Below, piece after piece: positions 49,517 to 58,175 of a DNA stretch of 64,000 nt. Each line of letters starts with the position of its first letter. Positions within the stretch are counted from its first letter, which is position 1. The notes under the pieces were generated by a model. The model did no database searches, was not told where the DNA came from, and was given only the letters and a program-made list of their open reading frames with translations. The stretch spans positions 930,001-994,000 of the forward strand of contig CP017245.1 in the NCBI GenBank assembly GCA_001765415.1, in the 5' to 3' direction. This DNA is from Candidatus Melainabacteria bacterium MEL.A1. GTDB taxonomy: Bacteria; Cyanobacteriota; Vampirovibrionia; Gastranaerophilales; Gastranaerophilaceae. The position numbers and the translations under genes were made by a program.

Positions 49517-51147
49517 TGTCCAAGATTGCAGAATACATTTTAAAAGAATGGGAGAAATGGAAACATCTTGAAGATATCACAATAGCTTGGACTTTGGAAT
49601 TAATTAATAGAAAAACCAATAAAGAAATATCTGATATTATTAATCTTTCTAAAGCTGAAATTAAAGCTATGGTTGATAATTTCGATATCCAAGAAAATGA
49701 AACTCTTGTTTATGAAATTCAAAATGGTACAAAACTCACAGAAAGAGAGGAAGAATTTTTCACTCTCATAAAACAGGGTAAAAATATATCAGAAATCTCT
49801 AAAACTCTTATGGTGAGCAGGGCAAGGGTTAAAACCGTTGTTAAAATAATTTTAGCAAAAATTTTAATAGGGCTTTATGATTATTATAATGCCGAATATT
49901 CTCATGTATCAGAACTTGCACATCCGTTTTTAGAAGGCATGCGATATTACGGTTTTATTTATGGCAAGGCATCAGGTAAAATTGATGGTTATTGGTATGA
50001 ATTTGATGAAAAAGGCAAGGTTCATTTAAAAATCAAATGCGATAATTTTGAAAGGGTTGATAAAAACTGCATCATTATTTCAATTGATAAAAAATATGGT
50101 CTGATAGACAATTGCGGCAATTATTTAATCTCTCCCAAATATGAAGAATTAAAAAAGACATTTGGCGAAAACCACTCCTTTTTCACGGCAAAATTAAACG
50201 AAAAATACGGAGTGATTGATGAACAAGGGAAAACCATTATTGATTTTAAATATGACAATATGAAGTTTTTTGGAGATAAAGAACATATTTGTGCAAAAAA
50301 TCAAGGTAAATGGGGTTTGATTAACGTTAATGAAAATATCATCGTTCCTTTTATTTACGATGAAAGTTTTAATATCTATGCCCTGCCATTTAGAAAAAAC
50401 GAGGGCTTTATCGTAGAAAAAGAAGGTAAGGAAGGGGTTATTAACCTTGAGAGTAAAGTTATTATTCCTTTCGAATATGATTGTTTATGCTCAAACTTTT
50501 TTGACACTACAAAAAGTTTGACTGTGGCACAAAAAAATGGTAAATGTGGCGTTATAAACTCAAAAAATGAAACCCTTATTCCTTTTGAATACGAACATAT
50601 TGAGATTTTTTCTGATGAAACAATGTTTGTACATAATTTTAGCAAGGGATATATAATTGATTTTTTAAATAAGAAAGTTTGCGACGAAGACTTTCAATTT
50701 ATAAACTCCGAGGGAAACGGTGAATATTTTTGCGCTATGAAAAATGATAAAAGCGGTCTAATTGGTAAATTCGGCAATATCAAAATTGATTTTAAATATG
50801 ACGATTTATTTTTTATAAATAAAAATTTGCTTGTAGCAAATAAAAATTCAAAAGAAGGGATTATTGATGTTAATGAAAATATTATAGTTCCTTTTAAATA
50901 TTGGTTTAAACGTGAAAAATGCTTAGATAAAGATAATACCCTTCCTGCCAGAAGGCGAATCAAAGGTAAATTGAAGTGGGGATTAATTAACCTTCAAGAT
51001 GAAGTTTTAATTGATTTTAAATTTGACATCTTAATGCCTTTTAACGATAGGAAATATACTCTTGCAATAGTTAATAATAAATGGATGTATATAAACAAAA
51101 AAGGTGAAATTTTAAAAATCGATATTGATAATTATGTCACAAAATGA
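49516..51147 (+). CDS. HTH plus WG-repeat protein
   Basis: In this 543-residue protein the first 120 residues hold two HTH-like units: 'INRKTNKEISDIINLSKAEIKAMVDNF', and the LuxR/sigma-4-like 'LTEREEEFFTLIKQGKNISEISKTLMVSRARVKTVVKIIL'. About nine or ten WG repeats follow (KYGLID, KYGVID, KWGLIN, KEGVIN, KCGVIN, KSGLIG, KEGIID, KWGLIN), a beta-propeller-like module thought to bind ligands or proteins. No catalytic site is visible. Coupled by overlap to the nuclease gene, it may be the sensor or DNA-targeting partner of that nuclease. Confidence 0.75.
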   Translation: MSKIAEYILKEWEKWKHLEDITIAWTLELINRKTNKEISDIINLSKAEIKAMVDNFDIQENETLVYEIQNGTKLTEREEEFFTLIKQGKNISEISKTLMVSRARVKTVVKIILAKILIGLYDYYNAEYSHVSELAHPFLEGMRYYGFIYGKASGKIDGYWYEFDEKGKVHLKIKCDNFERVDKNCIIISIDKKYGLIDNCGNYLISPKYEELKKTFGENHSFFTAKLNEKYGVIDEQGKTIIDFKYDNMKFFGDKEHICAKNQGKWGLINVNENIIVPFIYDESFNIYALPFRKNEGFIVEKEGKEGVINLESKVIIPFEYDCLCSNFFDTTKSLTVAQKNGKCGVINSKNETLIPFEYEHIEIFSDETMFVHNFSKGYIIDFLNKKVCDEDFQFINSEGNGEYFCAMKNDKSGLIGKFGNIKIDFKYDDLFFINKNLLVANKNSKEGIIDVNENIIVPFKYWFKREKCLDKDNTLPARRRIKGKLKWGLINLQDEVLIDFKFDILMPFNDRKYTLAIVNNKWMYINKKGEILKIDIDNYVTK

Positions 51148-51172
51148 CGTATTTTTGTTATAAAATTAAATT

Positions 51173-52153
51173 ATGTCCAGATTAAATAAAGCAGCAGAAA
51201 TAATAGAACTTGCAATGATGTTTCAGAATAGTTATGGCGGATTGTGTATTGATGATATTCAAGAACATTTTGAATGCTCCCGCAGGTCAGCAGAACGAAT
51301 GAAGTCGTTGTTATTTGAAATATTTCCTGAAAAAGTAGAGGAAGTTTCAACTTCTGACAAGAAAAAATACTGGCGATTTATTAAAGGAACTGCCAACATG
51401 TTAATTTCATTTACCCCTGATGATTTTGCGAACCTTGAATACTTAAAAGGGCTATCAAACGATGAAAATAGGCAAAAAGAACTTGATGAATTAATTGCCA
51501 AAATAAAAGCTTTAACTCCGCAAAAAAATGCAATGGCACTGGAAACAGATATTGAAGCAATACTTGAATCCGAAGGTTTTGCAGTACGTCAATATTCAAG
51601 AATTAAAGCAGATAAAAAGGTTTTAGATAAACTCCGGCAGGCTATGCTTTCATTTAAGATTGAATTTGACTACAATACGGATAAGGGCTTACGCCATGTC
51701 GTATTAAACCCGTATGGTATAATTATTTCAGATAAATATTATCTTGTTGGATTTAATGAATATGTAGACGATTTAAGACTTTATAAAGTGGATAAACTTC
51801 AAAATCTTATTGTAAAAGATGATTATTTTGAAAAAGATGAAAAATTTTTATTATCAGAATATTGTAATAATTCTTTTTCAATCTATCAGGAAAAACCAAT
51901 GAACATCACATTAGAATTTGACAAATCTGTTACAGAAGATGTTTTGAATTATCATTTTCATCCGACACAAAAGATGAAACAACTTGATAATGGAAATATT
52001 CAAGTAAAATTTACCTCTGGTGGTAAACTTGCCATCTGCCATGAACTTTTCAAATGGGGAACCTTCGTCACCATCAAAAAACCGGCAGAGCTAAGAAAAT
52101 ATTATAAAAATTATTTAACAAATGTTGTGAATAATTTTGATACAAATAATTAA
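51173..52153 (+). CDS. WYL-domain HTH regulator
   Basis: This 326-residue protein has an N-terminal winged HTH ('SYGGLCIDDIQEHFECSRRSAERMKSLLFEIF'), a WYL domain ('LNPYGIIISDKYYLVGFNEYVDDLRLYKVDKLQNL') and a C-terminal WCX-like part ('VKFTSGGKLAICHELFKWGTFVTI'). WYL regulators such as BrxR and CapW control anti-phage operons. A TAAAAT box lies six bases before the ATG without Shine-Dalgarno. The inverted repeat at 52187-52208, just before the next gene, is a likely operator. It therefore probably represses the DUF6414-AAA+ pair downstream. Confidence 0.88.
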   Translation: MSRLNKAAEIIELAMMFQNSYGGLCIDDIQEHFECSRRSAERMKSLLFEIFPEKVEEVSTSDKKKYWRFIKGTANMLISFTPDDFANLEYLKGLSNDENRQKELDELIAKIKALTPQKNAMALETDIEAILESEGFAVRQYSRIKADKKVLDKLRQAMLSFKIEFDYNTDKGLRHVVLNPYGIIISDKYYLVGFNEYVDDLRLYKVDKLQNLIVKDDYFEKDEKFLLSEYCNNSFSIYQEKPMNITLEFDKSVTEDVLNYHFHPTQKMKQLDNGNIQVKFTSGGKLAICHELFKWGTFVTIKKPAELRKYYKNYLTNVVNNFDTNN

Positions 52154-52186
52154 AATATTGTTAATAAAAATTCAAAATTATAATTC

Positions 52187-52208
52187 CTATTGTATTATTT
52201 TACAATAG
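52187..52208. promoter_or_regulatory. inverted-repeat operator before the DUF6414-AAA+ pair
   Basis: CTATTGTA-6-TACAATAG is a perfect inverted repeat placed just after a TATAAT (52179-52184) and just before the AGAGG ribosome site. A dimeric repressor bound here would block transcription. The adjacent WYL protein is the obvious candidate. Confidence 0.55.
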
Positions 52209-52224
52209 AGGTATAGATATAAGT

Positions 52225-52971
52225 ATGATAAAGATAGTCTATTTTGATGAACCATCGGCAACTGATTATATAATTATAAAAAATGGTGGAGTAAAAATTA
52301 CAACAAAAGAAAATACCGATTCTGCCAATATTTCTGGCAATAATAAAACTCAGGTTAGTTTGGGCGGAAGTTTGTCATGGTGGCCATTTACCAAAATAGA
52401 AGCAAGCAATACTACTGATATTGATTTGGAAGGTGTTAAAAAAGCTCTTACTAAAAACATTGTAACAAATGTTTTGCTAACAGACTTTATAGAAAAAGCG
52501 GATAAGGATACAGAACAAATTTATAAATTTGAAAATTACAAATTGTATTCTTGTAAAACATCTTTTGCGTTCTTAGGTATGTTTATGCCATATCTTAAAA
52601 TTATTAAAGAAGACCAGTTTCCTGAAGATTTACCGATTGATGTTACTAAACTTGCTGATGCATTAAAAGATGGCAAAAAATATTATGAAATGGTAGCTGA
52701 AAAAATAGATGGTGATAAAGAAAAATGTATTTTACGTTTTAATATTGATGCCTTTAGAAATAATTATGGTATTTCTGACATTGTAAAAATGAATTTAAAA
52801 TATTATGCAATAAAAGTTGGTGAATCTACTGAGGCAAGTTTAAACATTGAGGAAGAATTTAAAGCAGATTATGAAGACAGTACAATAACTTCTTTAACTG
52901 ATAATGTTGACGAGGTTGAAGATAAAGAATTATTGACAGTATATGATGTAGTGCTTGCTGGAGTTGTTTAA
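52225..52971 (+). CDS. DUF6414-like protein
   Basis: This 248-residue protein opens 'MIKIVYFDEPSATDYIIIKNGG', the start I associate with DUF6414. It has no signal peptide or membrane segment. The centre holds 'KNIVTNVLLTDFIEKAD' and 'FEVY-like' strands, with an acidic C-terminus. Its catalytic nature is unknown. Its stop overlaps the AAA+ start (TAATG), so both products are probably made in stoichiometric relation. It follows the WYL regulator with an operator between them. It may be the sensor or effector of a two-protein defence module; that role is inferred. Confidence 0.6.
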   Translation: MIKIVYFDEPSATDYIIIKNGGVKITTKENTDSANISGNNKTQVSLGGSLSWWPFTKIEASNTTDIDLEGVKKALTKNIVTNVLLTDFIEKADKDTEQIYKFENYKLYSCKTSFAFLGMFMPYLKIIKEDQFPEDLPIDVTKLADALKDGKKYYEMVAEKIDGDKEKCILRFNIDAFRNNYGISDIVKMNLKYYAIKVGESTEASLNIEEEFKADYEDSTITSLTDNVDEVEDKELLTVYDVVLAGVV

Positions 52972-54086
52972 TGCAAAAAATTTACATATACTATGGACCA
53001 AAAGAAGAGTTTCAAAAAATTATTCCTGATGAAAAACAGCTCCTGTCGGAATTTATAAGCAAAGACGATGCCAAACGCAGAAAAATTCCGCTTCAAATGC
53101 AAGGGTATCAACAAGAAATTGAAAATGAAAAAGAATATATAGAAAATATTGTTGCATATTCTGAATCTTACGCAGGAATAACAGAAGGCGCGATACAAGG
53201 TTTTACCAGTCTTTTTGAAATGTATGAAATCGATAATTTGTATCTTCAAAACCCACCATTACAAATACAAACACGTTTAGAACAAACATTTCCTAAAATC
53301 ATTGAAAAAACATATTTTGAATATAAAACGATAGATATTGATGTTCTAAAAAAAATTAATAGCGATTTCTCTAGCAAAATTATAGGACAAGAAACAGTAA
53401 AACAAAAATTACTCAAAGCATTTTATCCATTGGTTAAGAAAACCAACAATAATCGTCCAGTTGTTCTTATGTTTTATGGACCATCTGGTGTTGGAAAAAC
53501 CGAAACCGCAAAATTTATAAGTAGTTTGGTAGGTCAAAAACTTTTCAGAAGACAGTTTTCAATGTACCATAGCGAAGAGTTTGCAGATTATATGTTTGGT
53601 GGTAATCATTTTCAAAATTCTTTTGCAAAAGAACTCCTGGAGCGTAAATCTAATATCATACTTCTTGATGAATTTGATAAAGCTGCACCAATATTCTATA
53701 GCGCTTTTTATCAACTATTTGATGAAGGTATTTTTGAAGACAAGAATTATAAAGTCCAAATTGATAATGCAATAATAATTTGTACATCCAACTATAAAAG
53801 CATTAATGATATCAAACAACACTTGGGCGATCCCATATATTATAGAATTGGAAAATTTATAGAATATGTAAACTTGACGCAAAATGCAAAAGTGCAAATA
53901 ATTGACGTATTGTTAGACAAAAAATATTGCAAATTAGATGACAACGAAAAAGCACTTATCAATACAGATAAAATAAGATTGTTATTACAAAAAAATATTA
54001 ACGCAATACATAATGTTAGACATATTTCAACGCTTATTAATGATTATATAGACGACATATTAGTAAGAAATTTGTTAAACGATTAA
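52971..54086 (+). CDS. AAA+ ATPase (ClpA/ClpB D2-like)
   Basis: In this 371-residue protein a 130-residue N-terminal region of unknown fold precedes a single AAA+ module. The module has 'KIIGQETVKQKLLKAFYPLV', Walker A 'LMFYGPSGVGKTETAKFIS', Walker B 'NIILLDEFDKAAPIFYSAFYQLFDEG', sensor-1 'AIIICTSNYKS' and a C-terminal helical lid. This is the Clp/Hsp100 D2 type, but without ClpP-binding loop, M domain or second ATPase. It is translationally coupled to the DUF6414-like gene. It is the last gene before the second att-like repeat. Confidence 0.8.
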   Translation: MQKIYIYYGPKEEFQKIIPDEKQLLSEFISKDDAKRRKIPLQMQGYQQEIENEKEYIENIVAYSESYAGITEGAIQGFTSLFEMYEIDNLYLQNPPLQIQTRLEQTFPKIIEKTYFEYKTIDIDVLKKINSDFSSKIIGQETVKQKLLKAFYPLVKKTNNNRPVVLMFYGPSGVGKTETAKFISSLVGQKLFRRQFSMYHSEEFADYMFGGNHFQNSFAKELLERKSNIILLDEFDKAAPIFYSAFYQLFDEGIFEDKNYKVQIDNAIIICTSNYKSINDIKQHLGDPIYYRIGKFIEYVNLTQNAKVQIIDVLLDKKYCKLDDNEKALINTDKIRLLLQKNINAIHNVRHISTLINDYIDDILVRNLLND

Positions 54087-54453
54087 TATTATTTATTTGT
54101 TGCATTTTTCACCTGTTACCTGCCTGTTAACATCCTGTTATTTTAAAATCCTAAAATTCCAAAAAGTCAGATATAATCATATAATGCACTAATCGTATAT
54201 CAAAATAACAGGTAAAAATAAAATTATCAGGTTAACAGGGTAAGATAGTCGAGAGCCTCTTGCTCACTGGACTGTTCGCTCCATTATTTAGTCTTATAAA
54301 GAGAGATAAGACCATATTGAAAGTATTGAAAGCCCGCAGTTAGCGGACTTTTTAATAACAAGAAACAAGCAGAGAATTTTTTTACTAAAATTTTCTATTT
54401 TTATATACTTATTTTCATAAAAATTCTCTCTTCACAAGAGACCTAGTCCAAAA
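54087..54453. other. island junction with nested inverted repeats and att-like site
   Basis: No gene is seen. The region has several CCTGTTA half-sites facing TAACAGG half-sites. The perfect pairs are 54123-54131 with 54230-54238 (CCTGTTAAC / GTTAACAGG) and 54134-54144 with 54202-54212 (CCTGTTATTTT / AAAATAACAGG). The 26-bp direct repeat (54287-54312) follows, then a decayed copy of the tmRNA-side terminator and the ACCTAGTCC block near 54450. Confidence 0.6.
54287..54312 (+). repeat. right 26-bp direct repeat (putative att)
   Basis: It matches 40846-40871 at 25 of 26 positions. The preceding TTCGCTCCA resembles the tmRNA 3' end, as expected if the site was copied from the tmRNA gene by integration. 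The distance between the two repeats is 13,441 bases. Confidence 0.7.
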
Positions 54454-57120
54454 TTAGACTTTTGTAATATATTCCATAAAAAAACTATTGTGTTCTGGAT
54501 TATATTCTAAAATTTTACAAATTAAATAATCTCCCTCATTAATTGTTTCGTAATCACTTAATGAAAAATGATATTTATTTTCATTTGTAGCTAGAAATCC
54601 TCTAACATCATCTTCATTTATGTGACATAATAAACTATTGTTACTTTTATTTATAACAATGCATAAAATTTCTTGATTATTCTTATATTTTTCTTGGATT
54701 TTTATTAAATCTGATAATTTATCATTGTCTTTTAATGTTCGTTCTAGTGCATTCTTAATGTTATTTAAATCATAAATATTTGATTGACAATTTTCATTCA
54801 TAAGAATATTGGCTGTTGAAAGAAAATTTACTCGATAGTCAACAAGGTAATTGTACATTGCATTAACATTTTGATATAAACTCAACTTATCTAAATAGTT
54901 ATCATTTGTTAACCTTTTGGCAATCTCTGTCATTACTTCATTGTTTTTATACAAGATATTTTCAGAGCATGCTGCTAAATAACTTATATTAGACAATAAA
55001 TTTAAATGAAGTACTCCAGATGAAGATATCCTTATCAATGTGTTATAATCTATGCAATTAGACTCAGATAATATAAGTCCTCTAGAAACCAAAGCCTTTA
55101 CTTCTCTGTATGCAATTTCAGAAACATGCCCCATTGTTTGTAAAACATTAATTAAGTTTGATATTCTATGAAAACCTTTAATTCCTGATGGCCCAACATC
55201 TTTCCTTTTGTCTTTTAACCAAAGCAATATATCTATTCTAATAAACGGATCTGGGAGATCGTCATTATTGTCTGAATAAAACAAATTGGTAAAATTTGAG
55301 AATTCTTCATTATAGTATTTTCTATTTTTTCGAATTAAGGCATTTAACAACTTAAAGGAAGGGAAATTATAATTTCCATCTAAAGCTTTTATTGCAAATA
55401 TATCCTCCGCTAATATATGACCACTTTTACAAAAATCTTCAAATAACTGAATTGCTTCTCTAATATTTCCATTAGATAAATTATAAAAAATAGTTTTAGT
55501 CCACCTATTATTTCTTATCATATTTAATATTGCTTTGAAATATATTATTTGCTCTCCTTTTTTTATAGGAATACGAATTCCATTTTCAAATATATATTCC
55601 TCATTTTGAGTATCGGATAAGCGACATATATATTCAAACCTAGCTTGTAAAACTTTTAATAAATCTGCAGGATCAATTCTGAAAATTAAATCTTTTACAA
55701 CAGTATCTATAGGAGGTTGTTTTTTATATTTATCATATGTAACATCTCTTAAAGGTAAAAATACAATACACTTAAATGTAGATCTTAGCCATTGTGCAAC
55801 TTGAAACATTAGTAATTGTTCTGTTTCAGTTCTTTTGTCACTATTATCTAATACAATGATAGGTAGTTTTTTATGAAAATCTGCTACATATTTTATTAAA
55901 TTTTCAAGATATATATTTTTATCTTCCAATTGTGTTTTTAATATATTATATTTTTCTTCGTTATATTTATTCGGATTATCCTTTAGCAACGACCCTATAC
56001 CATTCTCAAAATTAGTAATAGTTTTTTTAAATATTTTTTCTATTGTAGAAAAATTCTCAAAATTTATATTACTATGACACTTTTTGATATTCTTAATAAC
56101 CTTACTTTTTAGCCAATCATAAATCTCTGTTTCATTGATAGGTGCGTCATTCATATTTAAAAATACCCAATCAAAAAAAAGCGATGTATCGGGGTATTTT
56201 TTTGATAAAATTACTTCTTTAAAATACCTAATAAATGTTGACTTCCCACAACCCGCATTACCTATTAATAACATCAAAGAGTTTGTAATTCTTTCTTTAT
56301 TTGAAATGGTTTCATTTAATTTTTGAACAATTTCAATGGAATTATCTGTACCTATCAAAATAGAATTAATAAAACTAGGACTAGATAATTTTTTTAATTC
56401 TTTATAAATAGGTTCAATATGTTGTTCGCGTTTTGGAGATTTGATATATGCATTCTCAACAATTAATTTTCGATCTTCTTCAGTATCTGGATCAAATATG
56501 TGATGATAGTCAAAAACTAGATTTCTTCCATAAGAGTTTTCTTCTAATTCTTCATTTTGGACTTTCCCCAATTCAGAAATTGGAGATTTGTATTGGGCTT
56601 TTCCCCTTATTTTTATATAATATTGATTTGTTTCATGTTTAATATTTTCTTTAGAACAAAAATTTAAAAAATCATTAAATAGTTTATTTTCAGAAGCAAA
56701 ATCAGAAAAATGTAACTTTATAATGGGCTCCTTATTATCATTATATCCTGCCCAAGTCTCATTTCCATTTGAACAAATTATCTTGTTACACAAGTTTGTA
56801 TTGTGAGGGAATTTTGCATTTATTTCATTTGCGTATAATCTTGCTTCTGCATACGCTTCATTTAAATTTTCTTCAGGTTTTTTAGCTTCAATCACTAATG
56901 GAGAAATACCATTTAGTACTATAAGGTAGTCAGGAACAAAATATTTTTGTTGTTTCCCCTTGTTAATGCAATAGGCCTGTAAAGTAGACTTAGTTTTTAT
57001 ATCGGAGTCATTATATCCTAAACCAATAGGTTTAATTGATGTTAAGAATTTGTATATAAATTTTTGTTCAACATCACTTTCTGTAATTAAATCTTCGTAG
57101 TTGCAATATAAATTTTTCAT
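54454..57120 (-). CDS. nuclease-domain P-loop NTPase, putative defence protein (cargo 2)
   Basis: In this 888-residue protein residues about 1-110 resemble the HsdR N-terminal nuclease: 'KYFVPDYLIVLNGISPLVIEAKKPEENLNEAYAEARLYANE' (Asp...Glu-x-Lys). Walker A 'LLIGNAGCGKSTFIRYF' is near residue 285, and Walker B-like 'KLPIIVLDNSDK' near 435 is followed by 'LRSTFKCIVFLPLRD', as in STAND/KAP-type NTPases. A long helical region follows, and the end ('YETINEGDYLICKILEYNPEHNSFFMEYI') looks like a small beta barrel. Nuclease plus sensor-NTPase architecture suggests an Avs-like anti-phage protein. It occupies the slot between att repeat and recombinase. Confidence 0.72.
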   Translation of the reverse strand: MKNLYCNYEDLITESDVEQKFIYKFLTSIKPIGLGYNDSDIKTKSTLQAYCINKGKQQKYFVPDYLIVLNGISPLVIEAKKPEENLNEAYAEARLYANEINAKFPHNTNLCNKIICSNGNETWAGYNDNKEPIIKLHFSDFASENKLFNDFLNFCSKENIKHETNQYYIKIRGKAQYKSPISELGKVQNEELEENSYGRNLVFDYHHIFDPDTEEDRKLIVENAYIKSPKREQHIEPIYKELKKLSSPSFINSILIGTDNSIEIVQKLNETISNKERITNSLMLLIGNAGCGKSTFIRYFKEVILSKKYPDTSLFFDWVFLNMNDAPINETEIYDWLKSKVIKNIKKCHSNINFENFSTIEKIFKKTITNFENGIGSLLKDNPNKYNEEKYNILKTQLEDKNIYLENLIKYVADFHKKLPIIVLDNSDKRTETEQLLMFQVAQWLRSTFKCIVFLPLRDVTYDKYKKQPPIDTVVKDLIFRIDPADLLKVLQARFEYICRLSDTQNEEYIFENGIRIPIKKGEQIIYFKAILNMIRNNRWTKTIFYNLSNGNIREAIQLFEDFCKSGHILAEDIFAIKALDGNYNFPSFKLLNALIRKNRKYYNEEFSNFTNLFYSDNNDDLPDPFIRIDILLWLKDKRKDVGPSGIKGFHRISNLINVLQTMGHVSEIAYREVKALVSRGLILSESNCIDYNTLIRISSSGVLHLNLLSNISYLAACSENILYKNNEVMTEIAKRLTNDNYLDKLSLYQNVNAMYNYLVDYRVNFLSTANILMNENCQSNIYDLNNIKNALERTLKDNDKLSDLIKIQEKYKNNQEILCIVINKSNNSLLCHINEDDVRGFLATNENKYHFSLSDYETINEGDYLICKILEYNPEHNSFFMEYITKV

Positions 57121-57167
57121 ATGCCATTAATTATATCATAAATTAACATATAAATCATTATAATAAC

Positions 57168-58056
57168 TTATGTAAACATTTTATATATGTTAAATGATAA
57201 TACTTTTTTTAAACTCAACTCCTCCGGCTGAGTTCCGTTAAGAATTTGTTCGGTTAAGTCTGGAGAAATGTATTTGAGGTTCAGGATGTTTCGGATGTAT
57301 TTTGAGTCTTTAAACCCTTCTTCGGATTGTAAATCTTCTATTGTCCTACCTGCTTGGATTTGTTTATGGTAGTAGTAACTTTTAACAATTGCATTTACAA
57401 GATACGGGTTCGGCTCAGGAGTATCGTATTCTTTTGCGTTCAAAATTAAAATATTATCATTTCTGGATGGTTGTGTGATTTTTATTTTTTTAGTAATCGT
57501 AATCGGGCTAAATTTCTCTCTTTTGTCAGGTATTACAAATTTTTGATTGTTAGACAATGTATTCAATACATTTATTAAGAAATTTTCATTTAATGTAATT
57601 TCGATTAAATTTTTGGATATAACAATTTTATAAATAATAGCCCTGATTAGTTTTGGGTCCGAGTAATCTTCAATATTTTGTGCCGTATAAATAAGTTTAT
57701 TTTGCTTACTAACTTTAAAATCTTTTACAAGTTTTTGAATTTGTCCTTTATCTTGCAAAAATTCTTTTGTTGTTTCAACTACAAATTTTTCAACTTCGCC
57801 TGCGGGGATTTTTGAAATTGTACCAACTTCGTTGTCATTGTAATTTTTTAAAGCTGTGCTAACATAATATCTGTATCGCCGTTTATGGCTATTACTATGG
57901 CTTGGTGTCATCAAATTATTTTTATCATCAAAAATTAAGCCTGCGAGTAGTGAGTTTGAAGAACATTTAGTTCCACAAGTTTTATTGACTTTGTTTTCAT
58001 ACAAAAGTTTTTGAATTTCCTTAAAAATTCCCTCTGAAATAATTGCCTCATACCTA
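57168..58056 (-). pseudogene. C-terminal remnant of a second large serine recombinase
   Basis: The C-terminal 278 codons are very similar to the recombinase at 42528-44141, with long identical DNA stretches (for example 43140-43190 versus 57790-57840). The frame continues upstream without a start as 'RYEAIISEGIFKEIQKLLYENK' to about 58056, where similarity stops. The catalytic resolvase domain is missing, so it cannot recombine. It records an earlier island next to cargo 2, truncated when the restriction locus joined. Confidence 0.85.
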
Positions 58057-58175
58057 ACTGATGTATTGAATAATTTATAATTTACGCAACATCCAATTTA
58101 TAACCGAGTTTTAGAAAACGATTATAATAATATATTTAAACTTTGTAATAATTACTTAGTTTAATTTTTATGCTT

